Shown piece after piece: positions 44,121 to 52,000 of a stretch of 52,000 nucleotides of DNA. Source of the DNA: Acidobacteriota bacterium (GTDB lineage Bacteria > Acidobacteriota > Vicinamibacteria > Vicinamibacterales > 2-12-FULL-66-21); contig QHWR01000074.1 of the NCBI GenBank assembly GCA_003223835.1, positions 82,414 through 134,413 of the forward strand, in the 5' to 3' direction. Each line of letters starts with the position of its first letter. Position 1 is the stretch's first letter. The notes under the pieces were generated by a model. The model searched no databases. It was not told the origin of the DNA and worked only from the letters and a program-made list of their open reading frames with translations. Position numbers and translations under genes: made by a program.

Positions 44121-45350
44121 ATGTCGGATCTCAAAACAGATCTCGCGGCGTTGCGCATCGATCAGACCGCCCGGGCCGGGGGCGGCTCGCGGAAGGGCCT
44201 CTGGATCACGCTGGTCCTGATCGTCCTCGCGGTCGCCGGCGCGGGACTCTACTGGACGATGGGGGCGCAGGCGGCGCCGGTGAAGACGGCCATGGTGACC
44301 ACCGTCACGGGCGGCGCGGTCGCGCCGGGCGCCGTGCTCAACGCGTCCGGGTACGTGACGGCGCGGCGCCGCGCGACGGTGTCGTCCAAGGTGACCGGCA
44401 AGGTCCTCGAGGTGTCGGTCGAGGAAGGACACCCGGTGAAACAGGGACAGGTGCTCGCGCGGCTCGACGACGCGCAGGCGCGCGCGGCGCTCGCGTTCGC
44501 GGAGGCGCAGCTCGGCGCGTCGCAGAAAGTCGCCGCCGAGGATCAGGCCAAGCTGCGCGAAGCGCAGCTGCATCTGGGCCGGCTGCAACAGCTCGTCAAG
44601 GACAACGTCGTGGGCAAGGCCGAGCTCGATACAGCGGAAGCGAATGTCGAGGCGCTGAAGGCGCGGATTGCGCTCGAGCAGCAGCAGGTCCAGGTCTCCG
44701 AGCGCCAGGTCGATCTGCGCCGCACCGATCTGACCGACACGATCGTGCGAGCGCCGTTCAGCGGGATCGCGATCTCGAAGGACGCGCAACCGGGCGAGAT
44801 GATTTCTCCGGTGTCGGCCGGCGGCGGCTTCACGCGGACCGGCATCTGCACGATCGTCGACATGGCGTCGCTCGAGATCGAAGTGGACGTGAACGAGAGC
44901 TACATCAACCGCGTGCGGCCCGCGCAGAAAGTCGAAGCGGTGCTCGACGCCTATCCGGACTGGCGGATCCCGGCGCACGTGATCGCGGTCGTGCCGTCGG
45001 CCGACCGCCAGAAGGCGACCGTCAAGGTCCGGATCGGGTTCGATGGGCTCGACGATCGCATCCTCCCCGACATGGGGGTCAAGGTGTCGTTCCTCGGCGA
45101 CGAGCGCCCGCGCGACGCGTCCGTGCCGGGACGGCGCGTGCTGATGCCGAAGGCCGCCGTCCGCCACGTCGACGGCAAGTCGATCGTCTTCGTCGTGCAC
45201 GAGGACCGGGTCGAGCGGCGCGCGGTGCGCGTCGGCGTCGAGGACGGCGACAAGGTCGAAGTGCTGTCGGGACTCTCGGCGGGCGACCGCGTCGTGACGG
45301 ACGGCCCCGCGTCGCTCAAGGACGGCGACAGGGTCAAGGTGCAGGCGTAA
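44121..45350 (+). CDS. MacA-like periplasmic adaptor (membrane-fusion protein)
   Basis: The 409-residue protein starts at ATG 44121. It has an N-terminal membrane anchor (GLWITLVLIVLAVAGAGLYW), a biotinyl-lipoyl half VSSKVTGKVLEVSVEEGHPV, a coiled-coil hairpin (about 120-200, GRLQQLVKDNVVGKAELDTAE) and the second lipoyl half TIVRAPFSGIAISKDAQPGE, followed by beta-barrel and MP domains. With the ABC ATPase and two permeases that follow, it makes a MacAB-type exporter or envelope-lipid-type system. No outer-membrane channel gene lies nearby. Confidence 0.88.
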   Translation: MSDLKTDLAALRIDQTARAGGGSRKGLWITLVLIVLAVAGAGLYWTMGAQAAPVKTAMVTTVTGGAVAPGAVLNASGYVTARRRATVSSKVTGKVLEVSVEEGHPVKQGQVLARLDDAQARAALAFAEAQLGASQKVAAEDQAKLREAQLHLGRLQQLVKDNVVGKAELDTAEANVEALKARIALEQQQVQVSERQVDLRRTDLTDTIVRAPFSGIAISKDAQPGEMISPVSAGGGFTRTGICTIVDMASLEIEVDVNESYINRVRPAQKVEAVLDAYPDWRIPAHVIAVVPSADRQKATVKVRIGFDGLDDRILPDMGVKVSFLGDERPRDASVPGRRVLMPKAAVRHVDGKSIVFVVHEDRVERRAVRVGVEDGDKVEVLSGLSAGDRVVTDGPASLKDGDRVKVQA

Positions 45351-45373
45351 CTGGCTCAAGTCGGAGAGACAAC

Positions 45374-46069
45374 ATGGCGAATGCGTTGGTGACGGTCCGG
45401 AATCTTCACAAGGTATTCTTCCGCGGCGGCGAACGGATCGACGTGCTGCAGGGGGCCAACCTCGACATCCCGCAGGGGGACTTCCTCGCGCTGATGGGAC
45501 CGTCGGGCTCGGGCAAGACCACCCTGCTGAACCTGATCGGCGGCCTCGATACGCCGACGGAGGGCACCGTGGACGTCGGCGGGGACCGCATCGACAAGAT
45601 GGCGGGCAGCCGTCTCTCGGCGTGGCGCGCGCGTCACATCGGCTTCGTGTTCCAGCTGTACAACCTGCTGCCCGTGCTGACGGCGGCGCGCAACGTCGAG
45701 CTGCCGCTGCTGCTCACCAAGCTGTCGAAGGCGGAGCGGCGGAAGCGCGTGGACGTCGCGTTGTCGGTGGTCGGCCTCGCCGAGCGGGCGCATCACTATC
45801 CGCGTCAGCTCTCCGGCGGTCAGGAGCAGCGCGTCGGCATCGCGCGCGCGATCGTGACGGATCCGACGCTGCTGCTCTGCGACGAGCCGACGGGCGACCT
45901 CGATCGCAAGGCGGGCGACGAGATCCTCGACCTGCTGCAGGCGCTCAACCGCGACCAGGGCAAAACGATCGTGATGGTGACGCACGATCCGCACGCGGCG
46001 GCGCGCGCGAAGCGGACGCTGCATCTCGACAAAGGCGTCCTCGTGACGCAGGCGGAGGCGGTCGCATGA
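45374..46069 (+). CDS. MacB/LolD-type ABC transporter ATP-binding protein
   Basis: The 231-residue ATPase starts at ATG 45374 (GGAGA eight bases before). Walker A is GPSGSGKTT, the signature LSGGQEQRVGIARA, Walker B LLLCDEPTGDLD and the H-loop is VTHD. This subfamily drives MacB/FtsX-type permeases rather than classical importers. ATGA overlap with permease 1 shows coupling. Confidence 0.92.
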   Translation: MANALVTVRNLHKVFFRGGERIDVLQGANLDIPQGDFLALMGPSGSGKTTLLNLIGGLDTPTEGTVDVGGDRIDKMAGSRLSAWRARHIGFVFQLYNLLPVLTAARNVELPLLLTKLSKAERRKRVDVALSVVGLAERAHHYPRQLSGGQEQRVGIARAIVTDPTLLLCDEPTGDLDRKAGDEILDLLQALNRDQGKTIVMVTHDPHAAARAKRTLHLDKGVLVTQAEAVA

Positions 46070-47232
46070 AATTCTTTCCGATCGTGTGGCGCAACCTGCT
46101 CCGGCGGAAATTCCGCACCATTTTCACCATCGGCGCCATCTTCTTCGCGTTCCTGCTGTTCGGCGTGCTGATGGCGATCCGCGCCGCCTTCAGCATGGGC
46201 GTCGACATGGCGGGACAGGGACGGCTGATGGTGATCGACAAGGTGTCGATCATCAACCCGCTGCCCGCCGCCTACGAGGGCAAGATCAGGCAGGTCGAGG
46301 GCGTGACCGACACCACGCACGCGAACTGGTTCGGCGGGTACTACCAGGACGTCAGGAACCAGTTCGCCACCTTCGCGGTCGAGCCGGCGAGCTGGCTCCG
46401 CATCTACGCGAGGGAGTTCGAGCTGCCCGAGGATCAACGGAAGGCCTGGATCGCCGACCGGACCGGCGCCATCGTCGGGGCCGACACGGCCAGGCGATAC
46501 GGGTTCAAGGTCGGACAGCGTGTCCCGATCCAGGGGACGATCTACCGCCGCCCCGACGGCGGGCCGTGGGAATTCACGATCGACGGCATCTACGACTCGA
46601 AGATCAAAGGGGCGGACAAGACGAACCTCGTGTTCAACTACCAGTTTCTGAGGGAAACCATCCCCGAGCGAAGCGGGTTCAGGGACCGCTACAACTGGTA
46701 CGTCTTCACGATCGACAACCCGGACAAGGCCCCGGAGATCGCGGCGAAGATTGACGCGCTCTTCGCCAACTCGCCGTCGGAGACGAAGACGAACACCGAG
46801 AAGGCGTTCGTCGCGGATTGGGCGAAGCAGGTCGGCGACATCGGCAAGATCATGATGTGGATCGTCGCGATGGCGATGTTCACGATCCTGCTGGTCTCCG
46901 GCAACACGATGGCGCAGGCCATCCGCGAACGGACGAACGAGCTCGCCGTCCTGAAGACGCTCGGGTTCGGCGAAGGACGCATCCTCGGCATGGTGCTGCT
47001 CGAATCGTTGGTGATCGCGATCGTCGGCGGCGGGCTCGGTCTCGCGCTGTCGTACACGATCATCACGCTGGTCGGCGACCCGACGCACGGGCTGCTGCCG
47101 GCGTTCTACTTCCCGACGCCGTCGCTTCTGGTTGGCATGGTCCTGGTCGCGGCGCTCGGGATGGCGTCCGGCCTCCTGCCGGCCTGGCAGGCGAGCCGGC
47201 TGAGGATCGTCGATGCGTTACGGAGAAACTGA
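46066..47232 (+). CDS. MacB/FtsX-type ABC permease 1
   Basis: The 388-residue protein has an N-terminal helix (TIFTIGAIFFAFLLFGVLMA), a large periplasmic domain (about 45-270) with a MacB_PCD-like region, and three C-terminal helices (MMWIVAMAMFTILLVSGNTM, NELAVLKTLGFGEGRILGMV, LLVGMVLVAALGMASGLLPA) of the FtsX fold. It pairs with the second permease of the operon to form a heterodimer. The stop is followed by a 150-base foldback repeat that splits the operon. Confidence 0.9.
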   Translation: MKFFPIVWRNLLRRKFRTIFTIGAIFFAFLLFGVLMAIRAAFSMGVDMAGQGRLMVIDKVSIINPLPAAYEGKIRQVEGVTDTTHANWFGGYYQDVRNQFATFAVEPASWLRIYAREFELPEDQRKAWIADRTGAIVGADTARRYGFKVGQRVPIQGTIYRRPDGGPWEFTIDGIYDSKIKGADKTNLVFNYQFLRETIPERSGFRDRYNWYVFTIDNPDKAPEIAAKIDALFANSPSETKTNTEKAFVADWAKQVGDIGKIMMWIVAMAMFTILLVSGNTMAQAIRERTNELAVLKTLGFGEGRILGMVLLESLVIAIVGGGLGLALSYTIITLVGDPTHGLLPAFYFPTPSLLVGMVLVAALGMASGLLPAWQASRLRIVDALRRN

Positions 47233-47234
47233 AA

Positions 47235-47386
47235 GTCCCTCGTCCCTAGTCCCTCGTCGCGGGTCCCTGGTCCCGGGTCCCTGGTCCCGGGTCCCTGGTC
47301 CGGGTTCCGCGCCACGGGGAACCTTTGGACAAGGGACAAGTGACCCGGGACAAGGGACGCGGGACCAGGGACTAGGGACGAGGGAC
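47235..47386. repeat. Foldback GTCCCT word repeat between two permease genes
   Basis: The first 20 bases (47235-47254, GTCCCTCGTCCCTAGTCCCT) are an exact inverted copy of the last 20 (47367-47386). Between them run GGTCCCGGGTCCCTGGTCCC... and the complementary AAGGGACAAGTGACCCGGGA... words. The right arm ends five bases before the ATG of the second permease, and its GAGGGA serves as that gene's ribosome binding site. The hairpin lies inside an operon, so it may uncouple expression of the two subunits. Confidence 0.92.
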
Positions 47387-47390
47387 TGAC

Positions 47391-48575
47391 ATGTTTTCGC
47401 AAATCATCGCCGTAACCGGAGTCAACATCCGTTCGATTCGCGCGCGCCTCGGCTCGTCCAGCGTCGCCGTCGTCGGCATCGCGGGGGTCGTCCTCGTGTT
47501 CGTCGCCGTGCTCTCGATCGCGGAAGGCGTGAATGCGACGATGAAGGCGTCGGGCGATCCCAACGTGGTGCTGATTCTGCGGGCCGGCAGCGACACCGAG
47601 ATGACGAGCGGACTGGGCGGCGACGCCGTCCGTGTGATTCAGGACGCGCCCGGCATCGCGCGCGACCAGGGCGGCGGCCCGCTCACGTCGCCGGAATTGT
47701 TCGTGGTCGTCGATCACCCGCTGAAACGGTCGGGCAGCCCCGCCAACGTGCCGCTTCGCGGCGTGACGCCCGAGGCGTTCAAGGTCCACGATCGCCTCAA
47801 GATCGTTCAGGGACGCAACATCGAGTTCGGCAGGAACGAAATCATCGCGGGGCGCGCCGCGGCGCGGCAGTTCGTCGGCCTCAACGTCGGCACGACGTTG
47901 AAATGGGGCGAGAGCACGTGGACGCTCGTCGGCATCTTCGACGACGGCGGGTCGGTGTCGGAGTCGGAGCTGTGGTGCGACGTCAAGGTGCTCCAGCCCG
48001 CGTATCGCCGCGGCAACAGCTACCAGTCGGTGTACGCGCGGCTGGCATCGCCTGATTCGTTCTCGCAGCTGAAGGACGCCCTGACGTCGAACCCGCAGCT
48101 CACCGTGGCCGCGATGCGGGCTCCCGAGTACTACGGCAGCCAGACCGAGACGCTGCAGAAAATCATCCGGACGATCGGCGGGATCATCGCGATCCTGATG
48201 GGCGTCGGGGCGGTGTTCGGCGCGGTCATCACGATGTACACGGCCGTGGCGAGCCGGACCCGCGAAATCGCGACGCTGCGCGCCCTCGGGTTCGGCAGCG
48301 TGCCCGTCGTGTTCTCGGTCTTGTCGGAGGCCACGCTCCTGAGCATCGTCGGCGGCCTCGTCGGTGGAGCGATCGCCTGGGCGGCATTCGACGGCTACGA
48401 AACGGCGACCATGAACTTCCAGTCGTTCAGCCAGATGGCGTTCGCGTTCGCCGTGACCCCGCGGCTCCTCGCGCAGGCGCTCGTGTATGCGGTCCTCATG
48501 GGCCTGCTCGGCGGCCTTTTGCCCGCGATTCGCGCGGCACGGCTGCCGGTGGTGACGGCGCTGAGAGAATTGTAG
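47391..48575 (+). CDS. MacB/FtsX-type ABC permease 2
   Basis: The 394-residue protein has the same layout as permease 1: one N-terminal helix (SVAVVGIAGVVLVFVAVLSI), a periplasmic domain of about 220 residues and C-terminal helices (IGGIIAILMGVGAVFGAVIT, TREIATLRALGFGSVPVVFS, ALVYAVLMGLLGGLLPAIRA). The ATG is directly after the foldback repeat, whose GAGGGA lies at proper distance. It ends the four-gene export operon. The cargo is unknown. Confidence 0.9.
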   Translation: MFSQIIAVTGVNIRSIRARLGSSSVAVVGIAGVVLVFVAVLSIAEGVNATMKASGDPNVVLILRAGSDTEMTSGLGGDAVRVIQDAPGIARDQGGGPLTSPELFVVVDHPLKRSGSPANVPLRGVTPEAFKVHDRLKIVQGRNIEFGRNEIIAGRAAARQFVGLNVGTTLKWGESTWTLVGIFDDGGSVSESELWCDVKVLQPAYRRGNSYQSVYARLASPDSFSQLKDALTSNPQLTVAAMRAPEYYGSQTETLQKIIRTIGGIIAILMGVGAVFGAVITMYTAVASRTREIATLRALGFGSVPVVFSVLSEATLLSIVGGLVGGAIAWAAFDGYETATMNFQSFSQMAFAFAVTPRLLAQALVYAVLMGLLGGLLPAIRAARLPVVTALREL

Positions 48576-48819
48576 CCATAGGTTCGGGCGTAGCATTTCC
48601 AGACACGCCCCGAGCACTAGCCGTACAGGATCCTGCGCCCCAGCTCGGCGGCCGCGCCGGCCAATAAGGCAGAGCTGGCGTTGTTAAACCACGCGTATTG
48701 TGTCACTTACAGCCAGCCTGCCCCTTCCAATATCGTCACCAGGATCACCCGGCACATACGTTGCTCTATTGACCGCACTGCAACAGAGGGGAATCGTGGC
48801 ACACGTGCGGAGGACCCTT

Positions 48820-49068
48820 ATGCGTATGGACGACGTGCTACAGCGGATTCAGGGCGAGTTCGTCGAGATGCCCGGTCTTCGCCTTACAGCCGCCCAGGCG
48901 CAACGGCTTTGGGGTCTGGACCGGGACATGTGCGATTCGCTGCTCGGCACGCTCGTAGATGCCAACTTTCTCGCGCAGACCCGCGACGGCGCGTTCGTGC
49001 GTCGCGAAGGTGCGCGGCCAACGCGTGTAACAACGGTGCGCCACGCACCGAAAACGGCCGTGGCTTGA
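48820..49068 (+). CDS. Small winged-helix-like protein
   Basis: ATG 48820 with GGAGG seven bases upstream gives 82 residues; the longer track start at 48700 has no support. The core MPGLRLTAAQAQRLWGLDRD, then CDSLLGTLVDANFLAQTRDG AFVRR follows the helix-turn-helix plus wing pattern common in small acidobacterial proteins of unknown role. It could bind DNA. The 244 bases before it (48576-48819) hold no gene I can support and have lower GC than the surroundings. A terminator-like hairpin follows. Confidence 0.6.
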   Translation: MRMDDVLQRIQGEFVEMPGLRLTAAQAQRLWGLDRDMCDSLLGTLVDANFLAQTRDGAFVRREGARPTRVTTVRHAPKTAVA

Positions 49069-49076
49069 ACGCAGAC

Positions 49077-49100
49077 CCCGGGCTTGGGCCCGGGACTTTT
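49077..49100 (+). terminator. Rho-independent-like terminator
   Basis: CCCGGGC (49077-49083), loop TTGG and GCCCGGG (49088-49094) form a 7-bp stem followed by ACTTTT. It lies nine bases after the stop of the small winged-helix-like gene. Confidence 0.75.
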
Positions 49101-49205
49101 GACCCACCGGTGCCGGTCGGCTGACAACCTGCCTCGTCAGCCACAAGCGGCCGGCTCGCCACCCTCGTTCCCGGGCGACAGCGCCCGCGGCCAGGTTTCG
49201 TCGGA

Positions 49206-49230
49206 GGTTGAAGGCCACAAGCCTTCAACC
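49206..49230. terminator. Hairpin GGTTGAAGGC, likely terminator of the minus-strand signal-peptidase pair
   Basis: GGTTGAAGGC (49206-49215), loop CACAA and GCCTTCAACC (49221-49230) form a perfect 10-bp stem 16 bases beyond the minus-strand gene's stop. Its sequence resembles the GGCTTCAGGC palindromes elsewhere in the window. No T-run is seen on the minus strand. Confidence 0.6.
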
Positions 49231-49245
49231 TTCGATGCACGCCTT

Positions 49246-49737
49246 TTACCGTTCCAGCACGCGCACCGGCGCGACGCGGGCGATCAGCCAGTCGCGCTCG
49301 GGCTTGACGACCTGCAGGGTGAATTCGGTCGCGTCGATCGCGCGGCCATCTCCGGCGGGATCGATGTAGGTCGCCGTCAGCTCGACGTGCGCGTGCGTCT
49401 CGTCGTCCTTCGTCACCGAGACGTCGCGGATCTCGACGTTCAGGCCCTCGGTTCGAGGCTGGAGCCGTGTGGCGATCGCCATCAGCGTGTCCTTGCCGCG
49501 GATCGTCATTCCCTCCCGCGTCTGCACCTCGACGTCGGTCGTGAACGCACGGCCGATCTGCGCGGCGCGCGTCATCGCGTCGAGCCCTTCGGCGGGGTGG
49601 TTCAGCGCCGCGACCAGCTCTTCGAGACGCTGGCGAATGCGCTGCTCGTCGGACGGAAACAAGACGCGGTAGCCGACGCCGAGAAGCACCGCTGCGACGA
49701 CGGCGGCGGCCGCCATCGGGATGTTCGCGCGGCGCAT
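49246..49737 (-). CDS. Membrane-anchored SnoaL/DUF4440-like protein
   Basis: From ATG 49737 the product is 163 residues, with an N-terminal anchor (IPMAAAAVVAAVLLGVGYRV) and a cone-shaped domain: EQRIRQRLEELVAALN, REGMTIRGKDTLMAIATRLQ and VELTATYIDPAGDGRAID match the SnoaL-like fold. No catalytic residues are obvious. Its start overlaps the signal peptidase stop by one base (TGATG), so the two genes form an operon. Confidence 0.7.
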   Translation of the reverse strand: MRRANIPMAAAAVVAAVLLGVGYRVLFPSDEQRIRQRLEELVAALNHPAEGLDAMTRAAQIGRAFTTDVEVQTREGMTIRGKDTLMAIATRLQPRTEGLNVEIRDVSVTKDDETHAHVELTATYIDPAGDGRAIDATEFTLQVVKPERDWLIARVAPVRVLER

Positions 49738-50231
49738 CAGAAGAGGACCTTGCCGATGATGCGGGCCCTCGGCGCGCGGCCGAAATCGTGTTCCCCTTCC
49801 GACATGCCGCGGTTGTCGCCGACCAGGAAATACTCGTCGCTCGCGAGGTGCATCTCCGAGAGGTTCCACGGCGCGCGGTTCCGCACGTACGGCTCGTCGA
49901 GAGGACGTCCGTTCACGACCACGACACCTTTCAGGATCGCCACGCGCTCGTCGGGCATCCCCACGATGCGCTTGATGTAGACGACGTGCGGACCTGCGAG
50001 CTGCACGGCGACGACGTCGCCGCGCGACGGCGCGTTGATCGTGTACGCGAGCCGGTTGACGAGATTGAAGCTGCCGGATTCATACGTCGGCAGCATGCTG
50101 ACGCCCTGCGCGCGAACCGGAATCAGAATCCAGGTGAACGTGATGAAGCTGACGACGGCGAGCACCACGAGGCGGACGACCGTCCGCCGCGGGTTCCGCC
50201 CGAAGAGAACCTGCCGCGCTCTGTCTGACAC
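49737..50231 (-). CDS. lepB: Signal peptidase I
   Basis: The 164-residue protein has one N-terminal membrane segment (VVRLVVLAVVSFITFTWILI), the catalytic Ser in GVSMLPTYESGS and the catalytic Lys in VVYIKRIVGMPDE, plus GDNRGMSEGEHDFG as box E. It is shorter than E. coli LepB but fits the Gram-positive-like length. It cleaves signal peptides on the outer face of the inner membrane. GTG 50231 is the start; the upstream word repeat at 50258 probably contains the promoter region. Confidence 0.9.
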   Translation of the reverse strand: MSDRARQVLFGRNPRRTVVRLVVLAVVSFITFTWILIPVRAQGVSMLPTYESGSFNLVNRLAYTINAPSRGDVVAVQLAGPHVVYIKRIVGMPDERVAILKGVVVVNGRPLDEPYVRNRAPWNLSEMHLASDEYFLVGDNRGMSEGEHDFGRAPRARIIGKVLF

Positions 50232-50257
50232 TCATTGAGAGTAGCAGACAGACACAA

Positions 50258-50401
50258 AGAATGCTGAATGCCGAATGGCGAGTGCCGAATCGCCGAATGC
50301 GGAATGTCGAATGCTGAATGAATCGCCGAATGCCGAATGCCGAATCGCCGAATGCTGAATGCCGAGAGAGATTTCGCCCGCATTCAGCATTCGGCATTCC
50401 G
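50258..50401. repeat. GAATGCCGAAT word repeat with terminal hairpin
   Basis: GAATGC(T/C)GAATGCCGAAT words are repeated about ten times (GAATGCTGAATGCCGAATGG, CGAATGCTGAATGAATCG). The last unit GCCGAATGCTGAATGC (50347-50362) pairs exactly with GCATTCAGCATTCGGC (50380-50395) across a 17-base loop. It fills the gap between the secreted protein's stop and the signal peptidase's start and includes no open frame of note. Confidence 0.88.
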
Positions 50402-51232
50402 CTACGGCCGCCGCGAATATGGGGCGACGAAGCCCGGCGCGGCCGGCAGATACACGCTGCCGCGGTCGCTGCCGCGCGCGTAAACGGTGAAGCCGCGGTA
50501 ATCCCCGATGGGCGTGAAGTTCCCATCGAGTTCGACCGCCGGACCGGCGCTGAACCACCGCTGCCGCTCATAGTCGATCCACACGTTGTTGATCCCTTTC
50601 GGCCGCCGCGCGGATTCGAGCGGACGCGAGGCGGGTGCCACGATGATCCGTCCTTTCGTCCCGGTCGCCGCGGCGACGGCCGGCGCCGTGAGCGGCGGCG
50701 AGGTCATCACCGCCGCCGGTGCGGTCGTCGAAACCGCCGGCGCCGGCGGCCCGGAAAGCGGCGCGACGTCGTAGGCGCGGGCGAACGAGGGCGCACCGGC
50801 CGACTGAGGCATTCCCGGCGGGGCTCCCTGCAGCCGCAGCTCGCCGATGGTCTGCACCGGAAACGACGGCGCCATGCTTCCGGTCGTCCCCGCCCGCTCA
50901 CCGGCGCGCCGCCGTTCGTACGGCTGCATGACGCCGCCGTTCAACGGGACGTAGACGATGCTGTATGGCTCGATCGTGGCGTCCGTGTAGAGCGGAATGC
51001 CGCGGTACGAACCGGAGCGGACCATGTGGTTGCCGTTGAAGAACACCTGCGGACCGGCGGAGTAGTAGTAATCGCCGGACCACGTGATCGGTTCCCCGGC
51101 GAGGAACCACGTCTCGTTGTCGGCGGTAACGAGCGGCGGCGGCGTGGGTTGGAGCAGCACCTGGGCACCGACGCGCGCGGGCACGATTGTCAGAAGAGCG
51201 GCGAGAACATACCGATGGGCTCGGGAGCGCAT
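50402..51232 (-). CDS. Secreted protein with two copies of an SH3-like or WSC-like repeat
   Basis: From ATG 51232, with GGAGG at a good distance, the 276-residue protein has a signal peptide (YVLAALLTIVPARVGAQ). Two segments resemble each other: YSAGPQVFFNGNHMVRSGSY-RGIPLYTD...YVPLNGGVMQPYERR and FSAGPAVELDGNFTPIGDY-RGFTVYARG...YLPAAPGFVAPYSRR. They flank an Ala/Pro/Thr-rich linker of about 100 residues. Some beta-rich repeat adopting a small barrel is likely. I do not recognise the family. It is probably periplasmic or surface exposed. Confidence 0.6.
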   Translation of the reverse strand: MRSRAHRYVLAALLTIVPARVGAQVLLQPTPPPLVTADNETWFLAGEPITWSGDYYYSAGPQVFFNGNHMVRSGSYRGIPLYTDATIEPYSIVYVPLNGGVMQPYERRRAGERAGTTGSMAPSFPVQTIGELRLQGAPPGMPQSAGAPSFARAYDVAPLSGPPAPAVSTTAPAAVMTSPPLTAPAVAAATGTKGRIIVAPASRPLESARRPKGINNVWIDYERQRWFSAGPAVELDGNFTPIGDYRGFTVYARGSDRGSVYLPAAPGFVAPYSRRP

Positions 51233-51279
51233 AGTTCCTCCGAGCGAGTTCGTATCAACGCCGATGCCACGCTCCGCCG

Positions 51280-52000
51280 CTAACGTCCGGCGACGTCGCG
51301 CTTGCGCCAGTAGCGGGCCAAGCCCTGCCATGAATAGTTGAGTCCGCCCGCCGCGACGTACAGTTGAGCTTCTTCTTCACCGAGCTTGCGTCGCAGCTCG
51401 CCGAGCGCTTCCTCGACGAACGCCCGCTCGCGCGCGGCGTCGTCCGTCGAGCCGTCGGCGAGCAGACGGCGGACGATTCGGCTCCACTCGTCGATGTGCG
51501 CGAACAACGCGTCGAACTGCTGGCGCGCCCCCTGGTACGGACCGAAGTGCGTGACGAACAACGTGTCCGGATCCCAGGCGAGAATGCGGCGGCCGCTCTC
51601 GCGCCATGCGTCGAGGTCGATGTCGGGCGGCGGCGTCGGCGGCAGGATGTAGGTGCCCGAGCCGCGGCGAATGCCCGCGACGTCGCCGACGAACGCGACG
51701 CGGGACGCGACGTCGAGGAACGACACGTGATGCGACGCATGGCCCGGCGTGTACTCGACGCGGATGTCGCGTCCGGCGACCGTCAACGTTTCACCGCCGG
51801 CGAGCGTCCGCACGCGGTCCGCGCGCACCGGCCTCACGTCGCCCCACAAACGATCCATGTCCTGTCCGTACAGACGGCCGGCGCTCGAGAGCAGCTTCGC
51901 CGGATCGATCAGGTGCGGTGCGCCGCGCTCGTGCACGAACACGCGGATGTGCGGGTGGCGCTCGACGAGCGCGCCCGTCACGCCGGCGTGGTCCAGGTGA
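51280..52000 (-). CDS. MBL-fold metallo-hydrolase (partial, N-terminus outside window)
   Basis: The frame runs off the right edge with HLDHAGVTGALVERHPHIRV, carrying the HxxxDH metal motif of the metallo-beta-lactamase fold. YTPGHASHHVSFLD provides the next His ligand, and VAFVGDVAGIRRG the Asp ligand. THFGPYQGARQQFDALFAHI provides the last His. It belongs to the hydrolase branch of glyoxalase II or lactonase-like enzymes. Substrate unknown. It lies 47 bases upstream of the secreted repeat protein on the same strand. Confidence 0.85.
   Translation of the reverse strand, partial: HLDHAGVTGALVERHPHIRVFVHERGAPHLIDPAKLLSSAGRLYGQDMDRLWGDVRPVRADRVRTLAGGETLTVAGRDIRVEYTPGHASHHVSFLDVASRVAFVGDVAGIRRGSGTYILPPTPPPDIDLDAWRESGRRILAWDPDTLFVTHFGPYQGARQQFDALFAHIDEWSRIVRRLLADGSTDDAARERAFVEEALGELRRKLGEEEAQLYVAAGGLNYSWQGLARYWRKRDVAGR

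Noticed and set aside
48576-48819. Possible tRNA or insertion-sequence remnant in the gap before the small winged-helix gene
   Set aside because: I could not fold a cloverleaf or find terminal inverted repeats or transposase motifs.
50258-50401. GAATGCCGAAT block as a CRISPR array or origin iterons
   Set aside because: No spacers, no cas genes, no dnaA boxes and no replication gene nearby.

Overview
The window is about 52 kb of very GC-rich bacterial chromosome with no rRNA, tRNA, CRISPR array or insertion sequence that I can support. Family content points to an Acidobacteriota-like organism, perhaps class Vicinamibacteria. The clues are an alternative complex III plus caa3-type oxidase cluster, a Ser/Thr kinase fused to TPRs, MacB-like ABC modules and many GTG/TTG starts. 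This placement is inferred from gene content, not from a marker gene.

Layout. 1-1.8 kb: a partial sodium:solute symporter and a small lipoprotein. 1.9-14.8 kb: a surface-polysaccharide locus. The plus-strand part holds GT2, a Wzm-type permease broken by an in-frame TAA, a Wzt ATPase with a C-terminal glycan-recognition-type domain, and two more GT2. A converging seven-gene minus-strand operon holds a methyltransferase, a membrane-anchored MutS-like ATPase, a polytopic membrane protein, a small membrane protein, two GT2 sharing an extra N-terminal module, and a second methyltransferase. 14.9-19.6 kb: a creatininase-like/SnoaL-like fusion, an exported rhodanese with a UGA in its active-site loop, an FAD-linked oxidase, a YHS protein, a cytochrome c and a decayed formate dehydrogenase fragment. 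19.6-31.1 kb: GT4 plus glycogen-debranching-type enzyme, DinB protein, a toxin with a truncated antitoxin, a MocR regulator, a thioredoxin-reductase-like flavoprotein, a kinase-TPR protein and an M61 peptidase. 31.1-44 kb: a long respiratory operon, actABCDEF, a membrane-anchored protein, sco and coxBACD. It is preceded by a promoter that contains a CRP/FNR-type palindrome. 44-48.6 kb: a MacA-like adaptor, ABC ATPase and two permeases. 48.7-52 kb: a small winged-helix-like protein, a SnoaL-like protein, signal peptidase I, a secreted two-repeat protein and a partial MBL-fold hydrolase.

Working together, the respiratory genes form a quinol to cytochrome c to oxygen chain: ActABCDEF takes electrons from quinol, CoxB carries CuA and a fused cytochrome c, and Sco delivers copper. 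The glycan genes build and export a polysaccharide by the ABC-transporter route, but the permease reading frame is interrupted.

The most unusual signal is not a gene. Many intergenic gaps, one coding region (actB) and one signal peptide (actE) contain short words of about 7-11 bases repeated in tandem, often folded back as inverted arms. Each locus uses a different word. Arms sometimes copy flanking coding sequence: the actD-actE junction carries a 36-base exact inverted copy of actC. The second notable signal is the UGA-containing rhodanese with a SECIS-like hairpin at the expected distance.
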